DNA of 47,632 nt from Gomphosphaeria aponina SAG 52.96 = DSM 107014 (GTDB lineage Bacteria; Cyanobacteriota; Cyanobacteriia; Cyanobacteriales; Gomphosphaeriaceae): assembly GCA_016903655.1 (NCBI GenBank), contig JADQBC010000008.1:1-47632 (forward strand), read 5' to 3'. Of this stretch, positions 32,842-41,225 are shown in pieces. Each line of letters begins with the position of its first letter. The first letter of the stretch is position 1. The notes below the pieces were generated by a model that made no database searches, was not told the origin of the DNA, and saw only the letters and a program-made list of their open reading frames with translations. A program made the translations under genes and the position numbers.

Positions 32842-35800
32842 TTAGAAGATTATGATGTCACTTGCAACTACTGAACCTGTTATATTAGCTAGTTGAACTT
32901 GTATTCCCGCCCCCGTACCATCTACGTCGTAGAATAATGCTCCGTTGTGATAAAGGAAACGGTCATTGTCATCTAATGCTGCACTTCCTGTTACAAACTG
33001 CTCGCTGGTTAATGTTCCAACTGTTAGTTCACCACCAAAACCAGTAGCTTTAATGTAAATCTTGTCCGATTTCGTTGTGAAGTCTGTAATGCTATCTACT
33101 CCTTCTGTTGGTAAGTAGAAGTCAAAGCGATCTGCTCCTTGTCCCCCTATCAGAGTATCATTGCCATTTTTCCCGATGAGAAGGTCATTTCCTGTTCCTC
33201 CTGTGAGAATATTATCAGAATTATCTCCTGTTATTGTATTCGCGAGGGTGTTTCCTGTACCTTTTCCATTAATATTGCCTTGGAGGGTGAGTTTTTCTAC
33301 ATTATTGGGTAGGGTATAGTCTTCTAAAGGTGAGAACACTAGGTCTGTTCCCTGACCTGTACCTGAAATTTCTTTAATTACGTCAGCCAGATCATCTACA
33401 GTATAGATATCATTTCCTGGTCCTCCTGTCATTTCATCTACACCCGCTCCACCATTGAGGTTATCATTTCCTCCTTCTCCTTTGAGGATGTTATCTGAAC
33501 TATCCCCTGTAATAATATTATTCAGGCTGTTTCCTGTACCATTCCCGTCTTTGTCTCCTATGATGTTCAGGTTTTCTACATTATCGGGCAGGGTATAGTC
33601 TTTTACAGAGGAGATAACTTTATCTGCTGTTCCCTGACCAGTTATTTCGGTTACTTCGTCTAAGACGTTATCTACATAGTAGGTATCGTTTTCTGTACCT
33701 CCTAACAGCTTATCAGCTCCTGCTTTCCCGTCGAGAATATCATTTCCTGCTAGTCCAGTTAGGGTGTTATTCTTGCTGTTCCCTACTAGGTTATTATTTT
33801 GGCTGTTTCCTGTACCATCTATGGGGGCAGAACCATTTAAGGTCATGTTTTCTACGTTACTATCTTCTGTGAGGGTATATTCTACGGAACTAATAACTCG
33901 GTCTGCTGTTCCTTCATTGGGGTTTTCTGTTACTTTGTCCGCTACATTGTCCACATAGTAGTTATCGTTTCCTTCTCCTCCTGTTAAGGAGTCTGCACCT
34001 GTTCCTCCATTGAGGTTATCATTTCCTGAGTTTCCTATTAACTGGTCATTTCCTCCGAGTCCTGAAAGTGTGTTGTTACCGTTGTTTCCTGTGAGAATAT
34101 TATTCCCCGTGTTCCCAGTTCCGTTGATATTTCCTTCTCCTGTGAGAAGAAGGTTTTCTACTTTTCCTGGTAAAGTGCTGGTTGCTGCTGTTTCTTGGGT
34201 ATCAGTTACGGTAACAGTCACTTCCTGGTTCTCTACAATGACTTTAAAGGTTTTATCCTCTTCGTTCAAATTATCATTGACGATGGGGATGGTTATTTGT
34301 TTTGTTCCGTTAGTCTCAAAGGTGAGTTGTCCTTCTGTTTGGGTATAGTCTGTAGCAGCTATAGCTGTTCCATCTTCTGTGAGATATTGAACTGAAACGG
34401 GTGCTGATGCTCCTTTTACAGTTACGTCAAAAACTGCGTTATTTAGTCCTTCTACCACTTTTAACTCTGTGGGAGTTAATTTAATTGTTGCTGAGTCACT
34501 GATATTATTGACCTGAACAGTAAATGTTTCTTTGTAAGTACCCCCATTTCCATCGTTGGTTTCTATTTCTAGGTCATAACTGGTTTGGGTTTCATAGTCC
34601 AGGAGTGCGGTGGTTTTGAGGACTCCGTTTTCTATGACAAATGGTACATCTGGGGTTAATATTTGGTAGGTGTGAGTTTGTCCTGTGTTTGGGTCAACTG
34701 TTTGCAGGTTTCCTATTTCTGTTCCTACTGGCTGGTTTTCCTCAATGCTGTTGTTTGAGAGGATAATATCTGTGGGAGCTGAGTTTTGGAAAATTGGGAG
34801 AACATTGACAGTGAACCATTCCTGGTAAGTTCCTCCAGCTTGGTCTTTTACTTCTATTAATAGCTCAAAAGAGTTATCTCCATTTTCATCATAAACGAGA
34901 GGTAATTTTGTTTCCAGGTTGTCCCCATTTATTTGGAAAACGGGATTTTTATAAACTAACCTGTAAGTCTGGATGTCTCCCGTATCTGGGTCATTATTGT
35001 CCAAAACTCCTACTACTGTTCCTTTGGGTTTGTTTTCCTCTATTGTGTTTCCTTCCAGGGTGATGTCTGTAGGATCCTCTGGTACTGCTATAATATTTAT
35101 GCCAAGAGTACCAACATCCCCTGAAATAGGTTGACCGTTTCCATTTACACTGGTGTCTATGGTTTGGCGGGTTGCACCGTTGGTAAAGTTGCCTGTATAG
35201 GTTTCATCTATCGCCCTTATTTGCAATGCTGGTGGGTTTTGGTCATAATTTGCTACAGGAACGAAGATAATAAATGTATTCGCACTTAATGCTAAAGCTG
35301 TGTTGTTATCCCCTACTGCGCCAATATCGTACCAGGTCTTTTTATCATCAGTTGAATATTTCCACTTACCTTCTGTGGTTGGGTTAGCGGTGTTTCCTAC
35401 TATTGCTATTCCTTTTAAGGTGGCTTTTAGGTTATTATCTGCTACTTTTTGATGCAATAAACCATTGATTGAGTAGGGAGTATAGTAATCAATAATTGAT
35501 AATTCGTCTTTATCTTCAGGCACATCCTGTAAACTAGCAGGGGCAGTAAAACTGGGAGACATGTTAGCTGTTGTATCGTTTATATTTTCAACTCCATAAG
35601 CTCCAGCCCCACTACTATTCTGAGAGTTACCTAAAATATATACCCCATTGCCATTAACAATAGCCAGATCACTGGGCATTCCTTGAGTATTACCCTGATT
35701 TTCTTGAGCAGTTTTTGCAGCAGAGTTGATAATAAAGATGGCATGCCCTAAACCTTGACCATTGTTTGATCCTGTTCCACCCGTGGCAGAATTATTCTCA

Positions 35801-38091
35801 AAGGTAACATTATTTAGGTTTACAGTGCCAGTACGGATAAAGATTGCTCCTCCCATACCTGCTCCACCTTTACCACCGCCGAAACCAGCAGAACCGCTGG
35901 CTGCACCACCACCAAAACCAGCGGCTGCACCTCCGCTACCACCGCCGAAACCTCCTCGTGCATCTTTACCCCACAAATTTCCAAAACCTCCTGTGCCTCC
36001 GCCACCTCCAAAACCTCCTGTGCCTCCATTGCCTCCATAGCCGCCTAGAAAGCCCTTATCACCACCAATACCTCCGCCTCCTCCAAAGCCTCCTGCACCT
36101 CCTGCGCCTCCATTATTGTAGCCTCCTCCAGCACCCTTACCCCCGCGACCACCAAAACTCCCTATAGGGTTGCCCCCAGAACCAGGGTTATTTCCACCAT
36201 CATCCCCTTTGCTTCCAGGAGTAATATAAGCTGCTGGGTCAGTAGCTCCAGTACTGCCAAACAAACCGCCTCCCCCTGTGGAGCTGGAGTTACCGCCCAT
36301 ACCACCGCCACTATGACCCAGTCCTGATATTCCTCGACTTCCTCCTACAGCGTGGTTATTCTTGAAATTGACATTAGTCAGCTTAACATTGCCTTGGTAG
36401 ATAAACAGAGCGCCGCCCATACCAGCACCCCCACCACCATTATTGCTATCTCCCCCTTTTGCTACTCCATTTTCCAGGGTGACATTTTCAATGGAGACTG
36501 TACCCTGTTTAATAAATAAAATCGGGCTATCTGAACCATCTTTGTCGGCTACTCCATTATTATTATCATCCCCGCTGATAGTATGGTCATTTCCTTTAAT
36601 AGTCAGGTTACTATTTACAATTACTTGGGAGCGTGCTGGGTCTAGTGTATTGGGGTCATCGTCTTTTATATCCAGTCTGACATTGGTTTGCAGTTCTACT
36701 ATATCTGCCTCAACAGTCTGGTTTGCTTGTTTGATAGCCCAGCTTAGGCTACCTGTTACATCGCCTTTACCATTGTCTGTGCTTTGAGTTACAACAAAGG
36801 TTTGGATTACTTGATTCACTACGTTAACGGTTGCTGTTGTGCTTCCTGCACTAAATGCTGTGTTGCCTCCGTTATTACTGGCATCCGCTGTTTCTCCTAC
36901 TACTCCTGTGCTTTTGTCCCAAAGTCGCAGGGTAATATTAGCTGTCCCCGTGGAGTTTCCATTGGGAATAAACCTTACTCTATTGGTACTATCTAACAGG
37001 CGGGCGTTTGTTTCGGTAACTGCACCAAAGTCCTGCCAGGTATTACCTTGATCTGTGGAATATTGCCAGTTTCCGTTGCTATTGTCAGCTCCTATTATTG
37101 CTACTGCTTCTACTTTTGTTACTGTGCCATCTGTAATTATTTCTTCTATTGCACTTCCAAAAGGTGCTGTTTCATTTTTTTTGATTTCTGCTAGGTTGTA
37201 GGTGGGTTCTGGAGATGCATCTTTATAAAAGTTTATGATCCCATCAAATTCCCCACTCAAAACATCAATATCTCCATCACGCTCAATGTCAACCAAGGCA
37301 GGAGCGCTACCTACACCCACATTGAACCCATTTAAGGGGTTAGCTGCACCTGTAATTTCCACAAATTTGGGTGAGGTTTTTGTTCCTGTATTTTGATAGT
37401 ATTTAAATGTCCCATTATTTTCCCCACTAAAAGCATCAAAGTCTCCATCACCGTCAATGTCAACTAAGACTGGAGTGTTATTGTAACCCACATCGAACCC
37501 ATTTAAGGGGTTATTTCCCCCTGTTACTTCCACAAATTTGGGTAAGTATTTCGTTCCTGTATTTTGATAGAATTTAAAAGTACCTAATCTTTCCCCACTA
37601 AAAGCATCTAAGTCTCCATCTTCATCAATATCTGCTAAAACTGGTGCGCTGTTATCAACCACCACAAACCCATTTAAGGGATTATTTGTCCCTGTTACTT
37701 CCACAAACTTGGGTAAATATTTCGTTCCCGTGTTTTGGTAATATTTAAAAGTACCCTTACCTTCCCCACTAAAAGCATCTAAGTCTCCATCTCCATCAAT
37801 GTCTGCTAAAGTTGGTTTGCTGTTACCACCCACATCGAACCCATTTAAGGGGTTAGAAGTACCTGTTACTTCCACAAACTTGGGTAAGTATTTTGAGCCT
37901 GTATTTTGGTAGTATTTGAAAGTCCCATCTTTTTCCCCAATAAAAGCATCTAAGTCTCCATCTCCATCAATATCTGCCAAGGTTGGAGTGCTAAGATAAC
38001 CCACATCAAACCCATTTAAGGGGTTAGAAGTACCTGGAAGTACGATAAAAATGGGGGTTTTGATAAATCTGGGTGCCGTGTTGTCTGCCAT
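32842..38091 (-). CDS. Giant RTX/FG-GAP secreted adhesin-like protein
   Basis: A 1749-residue protein. Residues 1-290 hold five FG-GAP/VCBS-type repeats of about 51 residues (LADIDGDGDLDAF, GTFKYYQNTG). A region near 430-550 resembles autotransporter/hemagglutinin strands (GSLSWAIKQANQTVEADIVE). Residues 550-755 are extremely Gly-rich. Two cadherin-like domains (about 1000-1200, IEENQPVGTEIGNLQTVDPN) and a Calx-beta domain (about 1200-1300) follow. From about 1314 there are four RTX units of about 90 residues (GNDQLIGNSGNDNLNGGTGA) and a C-terminal domain of type I secretion substrates (TDFTTKSDKIYI, ITGSVVASDIIIF). No N-terminal signal is seen, consistent with type I export; no transporter genes are in the window. 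AAGGAG precedes the ATG. Likely a surface or secreted calcium-binding protein. Confidence 0.9.
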   Translation of the reverse strand: MADNTAPRFIKTPIFIVLPGTSNPLNGFDVGYLSTPTLADIDGDGDLDAFIGEKDGTFKYYQNTGSKYLPKFVEVTGTSNPLNGFDVGGNSKPTLADIDGDGDLDAFSGEGKGTFKYYQNTGTKYLPKFVEVTGTNNPLNGFVVVDNSAPVLADIDEDGDLDAFSGERLGTFKFYQNTGTKYLPKFVEVTGGNNPLNGFDVGYNNTPVLVDIDGDGDFDAFSGENNGTFKYYQNTGTKTSPKFVEITGAANPLNGFNVGVGSAPALVDIERDGDIDVLSGEFDGIINFYKDASPEPTYNLAEIKKNETAPFGSAIEEIITDGTVTKVEAVAIIGADNSNGNWQYSTDQGNTWQDFGAVTETNARLLDSTNRVRFIPNGNSTGTANITLRLWDKSTGVVGETADASNNGGNTAFSAGSTTATVNVVNQVIQTFVVTQSTDNGKGDVTGSLSWAIKQANQTVEADIVELQTNVRLDIKDDDPNTLDPARSQVIVNSNLTIKGNDHTISGDDNNNGVADKDGSDSPILFIKQGTVSIENVTLENGVAKGGDSNNGGGGAGMGGALFIYQGNVKLTNVNFKNNHAVGGSRGISGLGHSGGGMGGNSSSTGGGGLFGSTGATDPAAYITPGSKGDDGGNNPGSGGNPIGSFGGRGGKGAGGGYNNGGAGGAGGFGGGGGIGGDKGFLGGYGGNGGTGGFGGGGGTGGFGNLWGKDARGGFGGGSGGAAAGFGGGAASGSAGFGGGKGGAGMGGAIFIRTGTVNLNNVTFENNSATGGTGSNNGQGLGHAIFIINSAAKTAQENQGNTQGMPSDLAIVNGNGVYILGNSQNSSGAGAYGVENINDTTANMSPSFTAPASLQDVPEDKDELSIIDYYTPYSINGLLHQKVADNNLKATLKGIAIVGNTANPTTEGKWKYSTDDKKTWYDIGAVGDNNTALALSANTFIIFVPVANYDQNPPALQIRAIDETYTGNFTNGATRQTIDTSVNGNGQPISGDVGTLGINIIAVPEDPTDITLEGNTIEENKPKGTVVGVLDNNDPDTGDIQTYRLVYKNPVFQINGDNLETKLPLVYDENGDNSFELLIEVKDQAGGTYQEWFTVNVLPIFQNSAPTDIILSNNSIEENQPVGTEIGNLQTVDPNTGQTHTYQILTPDVPFVIENGVLKTTALLDYETQTSYDLEIETNDGNGGTYKETFTVQVNNISDSATIKLTPTELKVVEGLNNAVFDVTVKGASAPVSVQYLTEDGTAIAATDYTQTEGQLTFETNGTKQITIPIVNDNLNEEDKTFKVIVENQEVTVTVTDTQETAATSTLPGKVENLLLTGEGNINGTGNTGNNILTGNNGNNTLSGLGGNDQLIGNSGNDNLNGGTGADSLTGGEGNDNYYVDNVADKVTENPNEGTADRVISSVEYTLTEDSNVENMTLNGSAPIDGTGNSQNNNLVGNSKNNTLTGLAGNDILDGKAGADKLLGGTENDTYYVDNVLDEVTEITGQGTADKVISSVKDYTLPDNVENLNIIGDKDGNGTGNSLNNIITGDSSDNILKGEGGNDNLNGGAGVDEMTGGPGNDIYTVDDLADVIKEISGTGQGTDLVFSPLEDYTLPNNVEKLTLQGNINGKGTGNTLANTITGDNSDNILTGGTGNDLLIGKNGNDTLIGGQGADRFDFYLPTEGVDSITDFTTKSDKIYIKATGFGGELTVGTLTSEQFVTGSAALDDNDRFLYHNGALFYDVDGTGAGIQVQLANITGSVVASDIIIF

Positions 38092-38136
38092 ATTTTTTCT
38101 CCTTTTTTTTGGGTTTTATAAAGGTGGGAGTTTTTC

Positions 38137-38184
38137 TGCCTCAACAGTCTGGTTTGCTTGTGCGATCGCCGGGCTTAGGCTATG
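38137..38184 (-). pseudogene. Fragment duplicating an internal RTX-gene segment
   Basis: About 48 bases upstream of the RTX gene read LSPAIAQANQTVEAE in reverse, closely matching LSWAIKQANQTVEAD inside the gene (DNA near 36710-36757). It is a short remnant of a related gene or a recombination scar. The rest of the spacer 38092-38743 contains repeats only (see 38437, 38483) and a CACACACA/GC-rich stretch near 38620-38690. Confidence 0.65.
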
Positions 38185-38436
38185 TGTTTCTCTGGGCTTC
38201 CTTTTTTTCTCCTTTTCTCTAATATAGCCCATTTTTTCATGGTTTGCCAAGAGTTGGGGGAAATTTTTGCTGTATTTTTTTTTTTCAAAAATACTATCAA
38301 GCGGAAGCCCAGAAATTGGTTTTTTTCTGGGTAAAATTTAAGAAAAACTTAATCTTTGGGGTTGGGTAAGACCATACCCTATTCTGCCCCTTGGCTGCAG
38401 ATGCTCATTGTCAACATATACATATATGTAAGACCA

Positions 38437-38469
38437 GCATCTTTTTTCATGCTCAGGCTAACATACAAG
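38437..38469. repeat. Right arm of an inverted repeat flanking the RTX gene
   Basis: The reverse complement begins CTTGTATGTTAGCCTGA, identical for 17 bases with the left arm at 32535, then ends AAAAAAGATGC. It pairs with the left arm across the whole RTX gene. Confidence 0.7.
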
Positions 38470-38482
38470 GGTTATTTCTGTT

Positions 38483-38550
38483 GTAGGGGCGGGTTTAGGG
38501 ACTAACTGTGGTACTAAAGAACAAACTTCATATCAAAACCCGCCCCCACC
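38483..38550. repeat. GGGGCGGGTTT inverted-repeat element upstream of RTX gene
   Basis: GTAGGGGCGGGTTTAGGG to ATCAAAACCCGCCCCCACC. In reverse complement it is very like 32766-32836 (GGTGGGGGCGGGTTTTGATA then TGAAG.TTGTT), so the RTX gene is bracketed by oppositely oriented copies. Confidence 0.8.
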
Positions 38551-38691
38551 AAGTGTTTTTTGATTTTTTTAACATCATTGAAAATAAGACTGAAGAGGTA
38601 GAGAAAATGTTATATGTAAAACACACACACACCGCAGGGGGGGGTAATACTTAGTTTTGCGGCTCTCTCCCCGCGGCGGAGGGTAGAAATG

Positions 38692-38714
38692 AAAAAGCGA
38701 CCCAGAAGAGTCGC
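38692..38714 (-). terminator. Terminator of psaK
   Basis: On the minus strand GCGACTC, TTCT, GGGTCGC, then TTTTTC: a seven-pair stem (one wobble) with a T run, 30 bases after the psaK stop. Confidence 0.75.
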
Positions 38715-38743
38715 CTTATTGAAACTAAAGAGAAAAGCTCATT

Positions 38744-39016
38744 TTAAAGAGCTCCGAGTCCTGCGAGTCCCAGGATAACACCCACTCCCAAAACATGACC
38801 AAAGCTGGTAGTTGCTAGGAGTGCAGGGAAACCCATCCCCCCAAACATAGCTGAAGCTGGTAAACCAGGACCAGCGCTGGGTTCTTTCATGGTAAATTTA
38901 CCAAAAGCGATGGCTACAATATTACAAATCACCATGACTATCGCTACCTTAGGACTCCATTCTAGAGTGGTAGGTACGGTTGAGTTAACCGCCAACAGGA
39001 AAGTTGAATAAGTCAA
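38744..39016 (-). CDS. psaK: Photosystem I reaction center subunit PsaK
   Basis: PsaK is a two-helix thylakoid membrane subunit at the edge of photosystem I that helps bind antenna chlorophyll and take part in light-state regulation. The 90-residue protein has helix 1 in WSPKVAIVMVICNIVAIAFG, the conserved loop with GPGLPASAMFGGMGFPALLA, and helix 2 ending LGVGVILGLAGLGAL. Start ATG 39016; a terminator follows at 38692. Upstream 39017-39231 is AT-rich and presumably holds its promoter. Confidence 0.93.
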   Translation of the reverse strand: MTYSTFLLAVNSTVPTTLEWSPKVAIVMVICNIVAIAFGKFTMKEPSAGPGLPASAMFGGMGFPALLATTSFGHVLGVGVILGLAGLGAL

Positions 39017-39231
39017 ATTAATTTCTCCTAACTAATAAACTACTTGAGTAATTGCACAATACAATACTCACACCAGAAAAATCTTGATCCTAATCTATCA
39101 ACTTTTGTTCATCTTGCTTGTAAAATAACCGCAAAATCTTACTGAGACTAAGGTTCAGCTTTGAGAAAAAAAAAAGACAGCAATTGTTGTCATAAGGAAA
39201 AAAATCTGTTAGACTAGGGAAGTCTCATCAA

Positions 39232-39321
39232 GGAGAGGTGGCTGAGTGGTCGAAAGCGGCTCACTGCTAATGAGTTATGGGGCCTTAAGCTCCATCGAGG
39301 GTTCAAATCCCTCCCTCTCCG
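39232..39321 (+). tRNA. trnS-GCU: tRNA-Ser (anticodon GCT)
   Basis: The acceptor GGAGAGG pairs with CCTCTCC, with discriminator G at 39321. The D arm is TGGCTGAGTGGTCGAAAGCG, the anticodon stem CTCA/TGAG with loop CTGCTAA gives anticodon GCT, the long variable arm TATGGGGCCTTAAGCTCCA forms a class II stem, and GAGGGTTCAAATCCCTC is the T arm. No CCA is encoded, as is common in cyanobacteria. Confidence 0.96.
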
Positions 39322-39328
39322 TTCAAAT

Positions 39329-40249
39329 TTAAGGCAAATTGTCCAAAGCGGCTACAAAAGAGCGAGAAATATAAGGTAATATTTCTCGATTTTGGTTTTG
39401 CCCTTCAGTAAAGACAACCAGTAAATAGGGTGGTTTTTCGGGAATTTCAATGTAAGCAGCATCATGGCGTACCTGACTTGTCCAACCAGCTTTTGACCAT
39501 AACTGGGCATTACTGGGCAAACTTTCTCCCAAAAAACCAGTAATTTGATTTTCCTCCCCAGGAGAAATTAAACTGCGTTGCAGCAAATGCATCATTTCTT
39601 GCGATCGCCGTGATGATACCGCTACTCCCCCAACAATGGCGTGTAACAATCTTGCCACAGAATCAGTAGTAAGGAGATTCCGATTTGCCATTAATTCTCC
39701 CAAAAAACCCCGCTCCCTACCATAGGGACCATCTCCCCAAGTTTTTTGATTCACATTAATACCTGCCAACTCTTCCCAACCCAAAGATTGGTAATAGCGA
39801 TTGATAATATTCCGCTGATATTTCCAAGTTGCAAAAGGGCCAGGTGGTAACTCAGGGCCGCTGGTAGTACCACTGAGCATATCTACCACGAAACTGGTGG
39901 CATCATTACTCGAATCTACAATCATATCCTTAATAGCTCTTTCCAATTCAGGGGAAGAAGGAATCATACCCCCCTCAAGCCATTCATGGATAGCGACGAG
40001 ATAAAATAATTTAACCACACTCGCGGGATAAATGCCCTCACCCCCCCGATAGCTAAAACCTTGCACTTGATGCTGCCAAAATTCTGCTGGGGAAATAGCT
40101 CCCCCAGTATTCACAATTACGGGTGGATAATAGACTATCCAGGTAAGAGCAATTTGAGAATGGGCTAATTGGGGAAACTCTACCCAGGTTGACTCCAGAA
40201 TATTTGTGCCTATTTGTGCTAATTTTTCGTTTCGACGGCAGAAAGTCAT
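39329..40249 (-). CDS. Serine hydrolase of the beta-lactamase/PBP class A type
   Basis: The 306-residue protein has the active-site serine in PASVVKLF (S77, K80, an SxxK motif), a SND-type second element in VDSSNDATSF (residues 113-116), and a KAG in place of KTG (SKAGWTSQ) near residue 255. This is the architecture of class A beta-lactamase-like serine hydrolases. No export signal is obvious at the N-terminus used here. Whether it cleaves beta-lactams is not shown; many cyanobacterial members are uncharacterised. It ends 8 bases from the tRNA-Ser gene on the other strand. Confidence 0.82.
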   Translation of the reverse strand: MTFCRRNEKLAQIGTNILESTWVEFPQLAHSQIALTWIVYYPPVIVNTGGAISPAEFWQHQVQGFSYRGGEGIYPASVVKLFYLVAIHEWLEGGMIPSSPELERAIKDMIVDSSNDATSFVVDMLSGTTSGPELPPGPFATWKYQRNIINRYYQSLGWEELAGINVNQKTWGDGPYGRERGFLGELMANRNLLTTDSVARLLHAIVGGVAVSSRRSQEMMHLLQRSLISPGEENQITGFLGESLPSNAQLWSKAGWTSQVRHDAAYIEIPEKPPYLLVVFTEGQNQNREILPYISRSFVAALDNLP

Positions 40250-40393
40250 ATAAATTTATTACTAGGTAATAGAAAAGCAAATATTTGGATAATTAGGACA
40301 TTGATAGCGGTTTGGCTGTGGTAGGCAATGCCCACCCTACAATTCTACAATTCTTTTGTTAAGTTTTGTGACAATTGGGGAATTTAGTAAAAT

Positions 40394-40422
40394 TTGATAC
40401 AGAATTTTGTTATAAATAAATT
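40394..40422 (+). promoter_or_regulatory. Promoter of small gene copy 1
   Basis: TTGATA (40394-40399), 17 bases, TAAATT (40417-40422). The sequence from GTTTTGTGACAATTGG to TATAAATAAATTAG is conserved almost unchanged upstream of the second gene copy at 40801-40862. An alternative pair is TTGTGA (40366) with TAAAAT (40388), 16 bases apart. Confidence 0.6.
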
Positions 40423-40457
40423 AGAGGAACTAAATAACCAACTCGGAGGTAATGGAT

Positions 40458-40658
40458 ATGAATACTGAAAATCAAGCTCGTGCTTTAATGATGCGTCACA
40501 CCCAGGCAATTAAGAAGCGCCAAGCAACTATGTTAAATCGTGCAGCGGCTGAAATTGGACTGGATATTGATGGAAGTGAATATTCTGGTACGATTCAAGG
40601 TAAATCTCACTCCAGTTTTAGAACCAGCTATGATCGCAGTCACGCTTCACTCAGCTAG
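40458..40658 (+). CDS. Small basic protein, tandem copy 1
   Basis: The protein is 66 residues, MNTENQARALMMRHTQAIKK followed by RQATMLNRAAAEIGLDIDG. An earlier ATG at 40452 exists, but the Shine-Dalgarno GGAGG at 40445-40449 sits only 2 bases from it and 8 from the ATG at 40458, so the second is the likely start. No known domain; it is helical and basic in the N-terminal half and Ser-rich at the end (SSFRTSYDRSHASLS). 87 percent or more identical to copy 2. It has its own promoter and terminator. Confidence 0.8.
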   Translation: MNTENQARALMMRHTQAIKKRQATMLNRAAAEIGLDIDGSEYSGTIQGKSHSSFRTSYDRSHASLS

Positions 40659-40744
40659 ATTCAAGGCTAGTAACATAAATGTTTTTAAAAACCGATAAAA
40701 ATTAGTGATGAAATAAAGGTGATTACATTGTGAAAACAGTGCTT

Positions 40745-40781
40745 GGGTATTCTTCCTGGTTGAAGAATGCCCTAATTTTTT
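40745..40781 (+). terminator. Terminator of small gene copy 1
   Basis: GGGTATTCTTC at 40745-40755, loop CTGGTT, GAAGAATGCCC at 40762-40772, then TAATTTTTTG: a near-perfect 11-pair stem with one wobble and a T run. Confidence 0.9.
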
Positions 40782-40831
40782 GTTTTGACAACAAGGTAAA
40801 GTTTTGTGACAATTGGGAAATTTAGTAAAAT

Positions 40832-40860
40832 TTGATACAGAATTTTGTTATAAATAAATT
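40832..40860 (+). promoter_or_regulatory. Promoter of small gene copy 2
   Basis: TTGATA (40832-40837), 17 bases, TAAATT (40855-40860), identical to the copy 1 promoter. The duplicated unit therefore includes regulation. Confidence 0.6.
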
Positions 40861-40895
40861 AGTGGAAGAAAAAAACCAACTCGGAGGTAATGGAT

Positions 40896-41096
40896 ATGAA
40901 TACTGAAAATCAAGCTCGTGCTTTAATGATGCGTCACAACCACGCAATTAAAAATCGTCAAGCAACTATGTTAAATCGTGCAGCGGCTGAAATTGGACTG
41001 GATATTGATGGAAGTGAATATTCTGGTAAAATTCAAGGTAAAGCTCACTCCAGCTTCAGAACCAGCTATGATCGCAGCAACGCTTCCTTAAGTTAA
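40896..41096 (+). CDS. Small basic protein, tandem copy 2
   Basis: The protein is 66 residues and differs from copy 1 at only eight or so positions (for example HNHAIKNRQ for HTQAIKKRQ, KIQGKA for TIQGKS). The start is chosen in the same way: the GGAGG is 2 bases from the ATG at 40890 and 8 from the one at 40896. Most DNA differences are third-position or conservative, so both copies appear to be under selection. Function unknown. Confidence 0.8.
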   Translation: MNTENQARALMMRHNHAIKNRQATMLNRAAAEIGLDIDGSEYSGKIQGKAHSSFRTSYDRSNASLS

Positions 41097-41142
41097 CAAT
41101 TAGGTTAATCAAAAAGCCAATTTAAATCATGGTTAGATTATT

Positions 41143-41179
41143 GGGTGTTCTTAGGCAAAGAATGCCCTAATTTTTTTTT
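41143..41179 (+). terminator. Terminator of small gene copy 2
   Basis: GGGTGTTCTT (41143-41152), loop AGGCA, AAGAATGCCC (41158-41167), then TAATTTTTTTTTG. Same right arm and T run as the copy 1 terminator. Confidence 0.85.
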
Positions 41180-41225
41180 GTCAACTACACTGGAGATGAT
41201 AGGAACTAATGACCAATGAATAATA

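Noticed and set aside
35762..36167. Pro-rich and His/Leu-rich frames on the plus strand opposite the RTX gene
   Set aside because: They are the antisense of the Gly-rich domain of a well-supported gene; GC-biased repeats keep the other frames open.
39329..40249. Naming the serine hydrolase a beta-lactamase resistance gene
   Set aside because: The SxxK, SND-like and KAG motifs support the fold only; KTG is altered and substrate is unknown.
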